NCBI GenBank assembly: GCA_020650975.1
Contig: JAIPMN010001272.1
Span: forward strand, 4,233-68,232
Origin: Apostichopus californicus
Lineage: Eukaryota > Echinodermata > Holothuroidea > Aspidochirotida > Stichopodidae
Reading direction: 5' to 3'
Length of the DNA stretch: 64,000 nucleotides
The position numbers were made by a program, and so were the translations under genes. Below, in pieces: positions 23,240-32,361 of this stretch. The notes below the pieces were generated by a model. It was not told where the DNA came from, searched no databases, and was given only the letters and a program-made list of their open reading frames with translations. Each line of letters begins with the position of its first letter. Within the stretch, counting starts at the first letter, position 1.

Positions 23240-24001
23240 AGCCGATTATGGCCAGCCGGGCCGCGAATAATTTTCCCCAAACTGAACTGACACTGAAATT
23301 ATTTCCTCGATTCTGATTGGCTCTCAGCGAGCCAATAGGTTTCCGTACGTTTAGGTTATAAGGCTATATACAACTAGTTAACAAGTCAAAAGACACAGAC
23401 ATATCGTCAAATGCCTTTTTTGTGTACACTCACTGGCTGGCGCACACTCGCTCGCCGTCTTCATTGCCACTGCTATTCGACTAGGCCTATCATGATTCAT
23501 TGACTGAATACATTTTGAATTTATGATTATAAAACTAAAAGTATCGCAACTCCGAATGTACACAAACACCTCGTACATATGTACATCGGCTACATGTATA
23601 CAATTACAAATGCACTGTGTTTTATTGTGTATAATATACACAGTACAATAGGCTACATTACATGTGTTGTGTAGAGCGGGGTCAAGCGAGTAAAGAAACG
23701 ATCGAGGACTGCCTATAATGGCCGCAGTAGTTGGGAATAGTTGCTTCATTATGTTAAGAACACTATATACTTTCGTTCATATATACCTACCAAAAGTTCT
23801 GGAAAGTTGCTAGTGTGAATATGTTGAATATGTTCGTGTTGATCAAACTGATATCGACAGAGTATGGAGGGATCCATGTTGAATACTAAAACATATCACG
23901 TGCTCGCTGATAGCCAATCAGAATCGAGGAAATAATTTCAGTGTCAGTTCAGTTTGGGAAAAACATATTCGCAGCCGGGCGTAGGCTTTTAATAAGCGGC
24001 T
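23240..24001. mobile_element. MITE with roughly 95-bp terminal inverted repeats
   Basis: The left end (about 23240-23332) and the reverse complement of the right end (about 23899-24001) align almost throughout. Both contain CAAACTGAACTGACACTGAA, then ATTATTTCCTCGATTCTGAT and TGGCT, then CAGCGAGC. Outer parts also match with small gaps (AGCCGNTTAT, GCGAATA). TA (or CTA) flanks both ends and may be the target duplication, which would suggest Tc1/mariner-type mobilisation. A 123-codon frame inside has no protein-like features. I take it as a non-autonomous DNA element of about 760 bp. Confidence 0.75.
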
Positions 24002-24049
24002 ATGTATACGGTATGTAAGCGGGGGGTTTTACGTCACGTCACGGCCAAA

Positions 24050-25860
24050 CGGTACTTACTAACCAGCCTCTTCGACAAAACTCAAGTCAAGCGAGCCAAC
24101 AAAAAGTAAAAACGCCCACCGACCAGCAGAGACAAACGCATAACCACCCACTCGAACATTTAAAAAGCCCATCCGAACCCAAGGACTTGTCATTCTTCAT
24201 CTTCGAAAGCGCCTTCCAAAGACTCAACAAGTGGTGTTGCCGCCCCCTAAATATCATCGACTTCGCGGGAACAGTTTTTCAGATTCCCCTCAATGAATCG
24301 GCCTGTGCCGACATTGCCACGCGTAACCAAACTCGAATAGAAATTGTATACACGCGGGCAATGCCGTTAGGATCACTACCCGCGGTCCCATCATCATCGC
24401 GCACAGTTAGAACGCGTCGATGAGCTAACGGACTGGTAAAACCTCAGTGGAGGGCGCTTCCCAGCCTCCACCGCTTCGACACGGACCCTGACGCGGGCAC
24501 CGTGATACTTTTCATCAAGATAAGTCTGCAAAGTTATGACAGCCAAGATGTCGCCAAACTTCACCTCCGCGAACAGCTTCGAGAATATTTCTCTCCGCCG
24601 CCGTGCGCGGGTCACGCAATACTGAATTGCGTATCGTTTGATGTGCAACTTTACATGATCCCACTATTGGGATGTATATGCAAAGGCCGGCTTCAAGTTT
24701 GTCATCCTTCGTACCTGGTTTCGTAACCTTGGCGGAACTCTGCCTCGCCAAGTAGCTGATAGTTAAGCTTCCACAGGCCCCGCCCGACCGGTAAAACGGA
24801 AGGCCAAAAAAAACACGTGGTATAACAGTGTCATGGTGAGAGAGCGGACAGCTCTGTGTCACGCAACCGGAAAATTGAAAACTAACAGGCGCATACACTC
24901 GATCTATCCTAGAGGTATCTTCCCCGTTAGGCCTCACCCACGTACACCGTACTACATGGGTGCAGATGCCTCCAAACATCAGCTAAAAGGTGTGCCGAGA
25001 TGAATATGTCCAGTTCTGTGATCCCAGTGTCAGGACCAGCAGATACTGAAGCCCCGAGTCTGTCAAGACCTGATTCTGGGACACAGTTAAAGTCTCCGAC
25101 CATCACACATGGTGCACTACCAGGAAAAAAGGAAGGCAGCGTGTCCAAAAAATCTCGTCTAGAAGACCGACTGGGAGCATACACATTACAAAGACAGATA
25201 TTACCATGTGGATACTTCAAAAGAATGCAAACCAACCGGCCCTCGTGGTCCGTCTCTGCCCTAGTGTCACAACCCGCCTGACGAGTTGACAGAATGATGA
25301 CAGTGCCACAGCATGAAGACGAACAGAACCAAGCATGCAGCCCACCACCTCACTCATAAGCCATAGAGGGGCATATTCTTCCAAAATGTGTGTTTCTTGT
25401 AAGCAAACGCAGCCGACCCTCCATTGACTTACAGTACTGGAAAATGCGACAGCGATTGGGATGATCCCTCATGCCATTGACGTTAAAAGTGGCAACTGAA
25501 AGTGTATGGGCCACGAGAGGGCAATTCCGCACCCTAGACGACAAATCATCGTCTGAGTCGTCACTTGAAGCCGAACTCTTTAGCGAGGGTTCCCCCCATC
25601 TCGTCGTACCAACTCGTCCCCATGGTTCGTTTCGGCTCCATAATCATTGAGTCTCCGGAGTCGCTGTTACACAGAGCCTCGACCTCCGGATCAGGTGGTG
25701 CCGGAGCCGGACTGGGGACGGAACTAGACGAGTTAATAGGGGAAGCTGGTGGACACTGGCGGACACCAAGTGTCCGTCTCGCGGTGTGGTGGAGGCGGTG
25801 TTGATATGGGGTTAGGGTTTGCAACGACGGGGGAACCACGTGCGGAGGAGACATGATTAC
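24050..25860 (-). mobile_element. Tx1/L1-like LINE, ORF1 end and ORF2 5' part, truncated and broken
   Basis: On the minus strand a proline-rich ORF1 C-terminus (25854-25561) precedes ORF2. The APE endonuclease is recognisable from SVATFNVNGMRDHPNRCR near 25.48 kb, NICLCNVYAPSRSSRRDF near 25.19 kb, VMVGDFNCVPESGLDRLG near 25.1 kb, and WVRPNGEDTSRIDRVYAP near 24.91 kb. Further on are GARVRVRVEAVEAGKRPP near 24.49 kb and the RT finger ALSKMKNDKSLGSDG near 24.19 kb. The palm of the RT is absent: homology stops near 24.05 kb, next to the MITE. Several frame changes are present. Base composition is clearly more GC-rich than the surroundings. The clade (Tx1/L1 group) is assigned from motif style only. 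Confidence 0.82.
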
Positions 25861-25884
25861 GAAAATTCTGAGCCAATTTAAAAT

Positions 25885-26400
25885 TGGTTCCGTTCATTCA
25901 TGAATATTAATGAGATGAACGACCCATACATGTAACCTGCATGTCATCCCTCAAAAAGGAAAAAAAAAGTCTGCTCAAAATCGGACATATTGTTGCAGAG
26001 ATATTGACATTTAAAGAATTTGCTCTAAGCTGTCTGTGCCCACTCATAAATATTCATGACATTGGCACAAAAATAAATAGGGATCGTCCACTCACTATGG
26101 GTATACTATGCACCCAGTATGACGTAAATCAAAACGTCAGTACAAGCAGTTACACGAAAATTACATCTAGCCCCGCCTCTTCATGAATATTAATTAGATT
26201 ACATTTTCTACTTCGAACACATATGCCCCACTTCCTACCGACACCATCGAAATACGTTTCACCCAAATCGGACACACGGTTGCCGAGATATTGACATTAT
26301 AAAGGAATTGGCTGTAAGCCCCAGCCACTCATCAATATTCAAAATAAATTTGAATCGTCTACTCACGATTGGCAACCTTTGTACTAAGTATGACATCACT
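25885..26400. repeat. Degenerate direct repeat, two units of about 287 bp
   Basis: Both units contain CATGAATATTAAT, AATCGGACA (about 25979 and 26266), GAGATATTGACATT, a CCACTCAT-AATATTCA block and ATCGTC-ACTCAC. They differ at many positions, so the duplication is old. TGAATATTAATGA also recurs near 37.24 kb, so the unit probably belongs to a dispersed family. Confidence 0.65.
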
Positions 26401-26940
26401 CCACCCTAATAACAAAAACACATACACACGCAGTCATGACTGCATAGATTCCTAAAGCTAAAGCCAAGGAATAAATTAGAATTCTCCAAAGACAAACCTT
26501 CAAAACATTTCTTCATTTCTTGCCCGAGGCAAAGGAATATGTGCAGTCATGCATGTATGTGTGTGTATGTGAATCTGCTTGTAAATACGGACTGTGCAGA
26601 GTTGGGTCATTCGCATACTGGGTAGGTAGATTGCTGATATTGAGTAGATAATTCCAATTTTATTTGATGGAGGTCAAAGGTCAAACATATGTAAAAAGCT
26701 CCGAATATTTCAAAAACTGTATCTTCAGGGAGAAAAGTTAAATTGAGCTCGTATTTGGTATGTGTATTCTTGACAGTGCGCATACAATCACTGTCTGTTG
26801 CTTTTGGAGATCATTGTCAACAAAAGTCATATACTGAAAACATTCTAAACACCGTTAACTTCATTAGGAAAACTTCAGTTCAGCTGATAATTTTGGTGAT
26901 GGTCTGAGGTCAAACATCAGCACATTTGTAAACACTTGTA
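26401..26940. other. Unassigned low-complexity-rich stretch
   Basis: This contains short CA/TG tracts and GAGGTCAAAGGTCAAAC, reminiscent of the TGACC-rich repeats elsewhere. No coding signal. Confidence 0.4.
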
Positions 26941-26949
26941 ATATACTCA

Positions 26950-27185
26950 CCTACTTATCTTCATCAATTCTTTCAATGTGGCCGAACCACCTCAATCTTT
27001 TCTTTAGCTAACACTCTCCTATCCTATCAGGCTTAAGCCTACCCCTCAACTCATCTGAGCATAATCTGTCCTTAGGCTACATTGCAATTCCACCGTATCA
27101 TCTGCATGTCATTCCTCTCTAGTCTCTGAAGATCTTTGGACCTTACAGCCCAGGTCTCGCTTTCCATACAAGGGTTCGCTCCTAA
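26950..27185 (-). mobile_element. 3' fragment of an RTE-like LINE
   Basis: Minus-strand translation gives ESETWAVRSKDLQRLERNDM, then QMIRWNC, and in a shifted frame KKRLRWFGHIERIDEDK. This is the typical C-terminal end of reverse transcriptase proteins of RTE and related clades (SETW, IRW and RWFGHxxR motifs). Only the last 80 or so residues are present, with stops and one or more frame changes, so it is a truncated relic. Confidence 0.78.
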
Positions 27186-27229
27186 TACATGCATCAAACA
27201 AACTACATAACTTGGTAAGGCAAATTTCA

Positions 27230-28005
27230 ATTGAGCTCACACTTGGAATGTCTATGGTCAAATATTGCAAACTTTGCAAAATATGCTAATCCCCCCCCCC
27301 CCCCAAATGCAAATAAATTATCCCAACAACTATATAGCAGGATTTTTTGCACCGTTACCTGCCCTATACGAATACCTGCTTCTGATCTTGAGATATCTCA
27401 TCTGTTACATTTATCACTTTCGCCCTATTTCTTTGCAACAGCGCGGGGTCGTCACGCTGCAGTGCCCCTGCATCCTGATGCCCGAAATTCATGGTCCCTA
27501 CTAGCGGTTTGGAGCTGCGCGTGGCCAGTGAAGGAGGTTGGGCCGTATGCGACCCAAACGTGGGCTTAAGGGTCATACTATGCATACTGTGGTCGGCCGC
27601 ATGCCAACCACATCCGCAAGGCGCGTGACGTGTTTCCATGGTTGCTACAGACACAGAAGTTATTTTAATTAACCCCTTAGCCTACGGCTCTCAATAAGCA
27701 GGGTGGGATTTACGCGACAATGGCCGAGAGGAGGTGTTACAGTCATCTTAACGTTGTTCGTTGAGCAATGTGCCAGTTTCTGTCTTATCGGCGTTCCACA
27801 CATTCCGATCTAAAAATAGATCCACGTGTTGTTGCTATGTGGATTTGCCGCGCTGATGCTAACTCTTACGCTAGCGGTAATGCCCAGGAGTAATTAAAGT
27901 AAATTTTGGTGAGTTCAGTCCCGAATGGAAGACATTAATTGTCACCTGTCCCGGACTGTAGCAAATGCCACGTTATATTCTTTGTACATCATAACAGAAA
28001 AAAGG
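27230..28005. other. GC-richer unassigned stretch
   Basis: A poly-C run lies near 27292-27304. From about 27430 to 27660 the sequence is more GC-rich and contains GTTTCCATGGTTGC, similar to an RFX X-box. This could be a promoter, or simply the flank of the YqaJ/THAP element. No exon could be tied to it. Confidence 0.3.
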
Positions 28006-28323
28006 AGACAGAGAGAGCTACTCCAGCTCTCAGCTGGCTGACCAACTACTGCAACTTATGCCAGCATGTCCAGACACATGCTTCCTCCTACAAGTGGATA
28101 TTGGTCTAAGCCTACCAAGTTCTGCTTCTGAAAATCAATTAAAGTGAATAATTTTGTTTTTATTCTGCTTTTAGGTTTGCAGTCACTAATCAATCCGCCT
28201 GAGCGCCAATTGTTCAGCCCCAACCAAAAGGAGAAAGCTACTCCAGCTCTCAGCCTGCTGACCAACCACCTGTTGCCAGCTTGTCCAGATGCGTGCTTCC
28301 TGCATTAAGTGGTTGGTCAGCAG
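28006..28323. repeat. Direct duplication of about 95-105 bp with an embedded inverted repeat
   Basis: Units at about 28006-28112 and 28226-28318 share AGCTACTCCAGCTCTCAGC, CTGACCAAC, TGTCCAGA and GTGCTTCCT-like blocks. In the second unit CTGCTGACCAACCAC (28255-28269) is the exact reverse complement of GTGGTTGGTCAGCAG (28309-28323). That gives a perfect 15-bp stem around a 39-bp loop. It lies just 5' of the YqaJ gene and could be part of the transposon's terminal region. Confidence 0.75.
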
Positions 28324-28439
28324 CCAACCAAATTATGCTACGGAAAGTTATGTGAACATTGAAAGTACAGTGGATGTCTCTACGACCGCTTGCATCCCAC
28401 CTACCATCACAACACTTGCTAGAACAATGAACAATTTCT

Positions 28440-29153
28440 TTGAAACGCTTCCGGTCTTTTACTAATGAACAGGTGAAACAAATCAAAGAAGAGACAAGAG
28501 GGCAAGCTAACAACCCAACATGGATTGCGCAAAGGCAAGGGAGAATTACTGCCTCAAAGGTTCATGCAGTTGTGACCCGTGTAAGAACAATTAGCAAAGC
28601 AAAGTCACCGGTTGACACAACTGGTTTGGTAAATTTAATTTCAGGGATTTCATCTCCCAATCCAGACTTGCCTGCCCTGAATTATGGCAGATATATGGAG
28701 TCACAAGCCATGAATAATTATGTATCAGTTATGCGTACCCATGGCCACCCATCCACCACGGTAACCGAGTGTGGACTTTTTTGTACACCCTCATTTAATT
28801 TATTTAGCCGCCACACCAGATGGGATTGTGAACTGTAAGTGTTGTGGTACGGACTGTTGGAGATTAAATGCCCACTGTAAATTTCTGACCAGATTCCTTC
28901 CTCAGATTGTGTTCCATACTTGGTAGAGGATGATAAAGGTAATGATGTTTTGAAAAGGTCCCATGGCTATTACTTCCAAGTTCAGATGCAGCTTGGAGTA
29001 ACCAAGACAATTTGGTGTGATATTTTTGTATTTTCAACTCATGGCTATATCAGAGAAAGAATATATTTGAACGAAGAAATCTGGCAAGAAATTTTCAAGT
29101 CAACTATGTTCTTTTTTACTACTATTTATGCTGAAACCTTAACTGGTACATAA
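28440..29153 (+). pseudogene. YqaJ-like exonuclease (PD-(D/E)xK), transposon-associated
   Basis: The first open frame (28440-28838, 132 aa) begins with NEQVKQIKEETRGQ. It continues WIAQRQGRITASKVHAVV, the usual start of YqaJ/RecE-like nucleases, and NYGRYMESQAMNNYV. The catalytic motifs follow in neighbouring frames: PDG with its aspartate codon at 28819, and LLEIKCP with the glutamate at 28860 and lysine at 28866. The last segment (28920-29153) carries YYFQVQMQLGVTKTIWCDIF, the conserved Q-x-Q strand, and ends with ERIYLNEEIW. All catalytic residues I look for are present, but they lie in different frames, so this copy is broken by at least two indels. YqaJ proteins digest DNA ends and accompany some eukaryotic DNA transposons. 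It is convergent with the THAP transposase 2 kb away. Confidence 0.85.
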
Positions 29154-30552
29154 CTTTCATTTTTTTAAGCTCTTGGAAAAGAGTAATTTCTGTGGATATT
29201 GCCAACAACAGTAATACATCTTTACTATATGATTCAGATTAAGAGCCTGGTATCAGCGTTTTATTTTCTTGTAAAAGCTTAAATTGTATTTTTATCGACA
29301 ATCTTCCACTTACAATATTTTTGGGTTATGGTATTTTCCCTTAATACATAGTAGCTCATGTTCTGTAAGATTTGACATAAGGCAATGACAAGTGGAATTT
29401 CCGTGTAAGAGTTGTCAATCATGATTTCTTATTCAATTGACCTTCATTGCCATTAGTCAAATATACATATGTTGCTCTGCTTTCAAAGAGAACAAGATGC
29501 ATTCGTTGATTTTTTCCTTCGATCTTATGTCACTCTGACATCATTTATTTAATGGGGGAGTGGTTCCCCCCCCCCCAACTATAAAAAAAAAATGTCACGA
29601 TGACAGTTCCAAAAATTACATTTCCCAGGGCAAACCCGTATTGAAAATTTCCAGGGCAAGTTCTGATTTTTCAGGGCAAAAGGTCCGTCGACCCCCCTCC
29701 TCCCCCCCCCCCAAAAAAATAGTTGACATGATGTTACGCTTCTGTTTGTAACATAATAATGGGTAACAAGGAACACTATGCTATGGGAGTAGTATGGGAC
29801 AAGGGAAATGAATGGTCACTGAAAACTGATCCTGTCAAGTAGGTTTTGATATGACCACCAGTTGATTATTTTATGTTTATAACAAACAAGAGGTTGTGCA
29901 TGATTTCCCAAAAAAAATGTTTACAGAATATGTTATAGTCACTGGCTGTTGTTTATTCAAAAGTTCTCATTAAATGTTGTGAAAGGTTGCAACTTACACA
30001 GATAACAGGTACAGAATGCGTATGGTTCACTGACTTTCAATTTTATATTCAGCAGCAATATAAGAAAATATTAGCATAAAACTTTTGTTCAAGAACAAAG
30101 TTAATATGATTTGGGTTTGTACATAACAGTATAAATAGTCGATATATGCTATTTGCAAACTAAAAAAAGTAAGGTTCCTGGATATAACATGTTTTCGCTT
30201 TAATTTGTATATACATATACATCTTTCTTTTTTATAAGTTAATACTAAATAAACTGTAATAGACATTACTGTAAATATTGTGACCAACTTTTTCAGTTTT
30301 TGAATCAAAGAAATACAATTCCAGAATGGAAAGTTGACTCCGATAAGAGTTATACTGTCACCAATATTGTTTTGTTTCTTAACACTTAAGTATCTAAGTT
30401 AAAATTTTGCTGTTAAAATAGAAATATGTAGCTTTGTAGGAAAGTTGATTGAGGAGTTGTGGAAGACATTGGATGTAGATATTGCATAATAAAATACTTG
30501 TTGCTTCGTAACTTAAGTTAACGGATTAAAAGTTGAAAATATGGCATGTGTA
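29154..30552. other. Non-coding stretch between convergent transposon genes
   Basis: This holds two poly-C runs (near 29565 and 29705). Between them is a triple CCAGGGCAA or CAGGGCAAA motif (29626-29690). The remainder is AT-rich. It would be the internal spacer if the YqaJ and THAP genes form one element. Confidence 0.45.
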
Positions 30553-30984
30553 GGCAAGATGACAATCTGTACTAGCTGAAAAACTTTTCGAAAGAATGAC
30601 TGAATATAAAGAAGAATTTCCCCCCCTCTGATAGCAAGGTGATCGACAACAGCACTCTTTTCATGAAATGGGAATAAAATCTAATTTATGAATGACTGTT
30701 AATACAACTATTGAAAGAAACTTAATGATAGAAAATATGTAAATTTGAATGACTACCTTTGATAACCATGCTAGTATGAAGGTGTGAAATGTTAGTTTTT
30801 GGCTTTATATATTGCATAGTAACTGTTTGCTTTTTAAGTAATAAAAATGTACAAAAAAGTTCAAATACTGGAAGGCAAGATAACAATCCGCAGTACCTGA
30901 GACATTTTGAAAGAATGACTAAATATAACAGAAGAATTTTTCCCTCTGATAGCAACGTGATTTACAACAACAGCACTTTCTTTT
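30553..30984. repeat. Direct repeat of about 110 bp, 320 bp apart
   Basis: Copies at 30553-30660 and 30873-30984 share GGCAAGAT-ACAATC, GAAAGAATGACT-AATATAA, GAAGAATTT and CCCTCTGATAGCAA. The second copy starts exactly where recognisable transposase coding sequence ends on the minus strand, so the repeat may be 3' UTR or sub-terminal transposon sequence. Confidence 0.7.
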
Positions 30985-32361
30985 CTTTGTCTTAAGAGTA
31001 TCTGATCTTGTCATTTGTTCTATACCTTTGCTTGGGGTTGGTATTTCCAACCGTGCTCCCGGTTACAGCAAGTCTTCCCTTATTGTGAAAGCCCTATCCG
31101 CTAATATTAGATCACCTGGGTCAACTAGATTGAAAAATCCAGACTCTCTAGTATTATGCTGGTCAGATGTCCTTCTACCCCAAGCTTTAGACAGAAATGA
31201 AATCATTCCATTAGGGGAAATGGCTACTAAATTCTTAACAGTGTTATGGTGCTTATAGTCAGACCAAGTGAGAGCTTGCAGCTGTAGGTTCTTGGTCTCT
31301 CAATAAACACTTCTGTACAGTCTATTGTACACCTAAGGGATGAGTATTATGGTTTCATAGACAAAGGCATTGACTCTAGAACTAGCTCCTTAGCAGGCCA
31401 AAATATTAAAGGTTTCAGCTCATAACTTAGAAACTTTACCCATGTGTTGAAAACTTGGGACACCAAACAAGAAGAAACAGAAAATAAAGAAGCTATGAAA
31501 TACATAAAAAGATTAAGTTTGAGTTTCAATAGCACCATTGTAAATTCTTGGGGGATTTCTTTGCACTTGCATTTTTTGGACTAGCACTAGCAGAAGATCT
31601 TTTCTTCCCTCCCCAATATTGCAAGCGAGTAACCTTTGAGGAGAAAAGAGTCAGAAGGACATTAAATAATGCTATTGAAGGTAAACCAGTTAAACGCCTG
31701 ACATCAGTATCAGTTTTTAGAAGATTCTCCACTACACCCTTCTTTTTCCAATTCAGCTTTCTTTGATCTTGATGTCTTTAGTTCTTCGAGTTGATGTTGT
31801 AGCTTCAAAATTTCGTTGTGTTTACTAGTGCATCCATTACAGCTTCAATCTTCCTAACATTCACACTGAAATAAATAGTTGTGGTCTTAGTGTGGTTTGT
31901 AGCTTGGGCCTAATTGGATAGGTTCCTTTTTAAATTAATTGCTCGAACTTGCAGTGTCTATTGCAGTTTCTTGTTTCTTGTTCTGGCCGCTTAGCAATCC
32001 TTTCATAGACGGATACTCTTGGTTTATGTTCTTTTTTTACAGGGAGGTCCTTGTAACCAATATGCAATGTTGAGTATGGATTTTGTTCAGTGGGCTCTCC
32101 ATCTTTAAAGTGCTTAGAACACACACGGGTATACGATGCTGGCTGCCAATTGCTTCCATCAGGATTTTTTCTGTTAATTGCCGTTATCCATCTTTTTCTA
32201 GCCTCTGGATCTTTTCGTTCTGATGGAAGTGGGTGTAAAGCGAATGGTGGAGTACAAAAGCATGTAGCATAAACCCGGTTGTGTATATTGCAAACTTCTT
32301 TCATCCACTTCTGAATGTGGTTAGTGCTGTTTGAACATCCTGCTATAATGCTATTGCACAT
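30975..32361 (-). pseudogene. THAP-domain DDE transposase (PIF/ISL2EU-like)
   Basis: Reading the minus strand, a THAP zinc finger occupies 32361 to about 32060: C-x-x-HNR and CFCTPPFALHPLPS, then RKRWITAINR, SYTRVCSKHFKDGEP and a CxxH pattern. A coiled-coil follows near 31.79 kb (KLQHQLEELKTSRSKKAELE). Next come RRLTGLPSIALFNVLLTLFS near 31.68 kb and VSQVFNTWVKFLSYELKPLI near 31.43 kb. The nuclease motifs are TIDCTEVFIERP near 31.32 kb (first D), WSDYKHHNTVKNLVAISPNG near 31.23 kb, GDLILADRAFTIREDLL near 31.09 kb (second D), and GARLEIPTPSKG near 31.03 kb. The region with the final E was not clearly found. Several frame changes and at least one stop break the gene. This is the layout of THAP transposases that I recall as partners of YqaJ nucleases in ISL2EU transposons. 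Confidence 0.85.

Noticed and set aside
23378-23749. 123-codon minus-strand open frame
   Set aside because: It lies wholly inside the inverted-repeat element and has no domain-like pattern; judged a chance frame.
24187-24423. 78-codon plus-strand frame
   Set aside because: Antisense to the Tx1/L1-like RT finger region on the minus strand.
25565-25804. 79-codon plus-strand frame
   Set aside because: Antisense to the LINE ORF1 C-terminus.
27364-27654. 96-codon minus-strand frame in the GC-rich patch
   Set aside because: Composition follows the GC-rich DNA and no motif is present.
31028-31258. 76-codon plus-strand frame that looks protein-like
   Set aside because: It is antisense to the conserved transposase segment (WSDYKHHNTVK to ILADRAFTIRE), which explains its openness.
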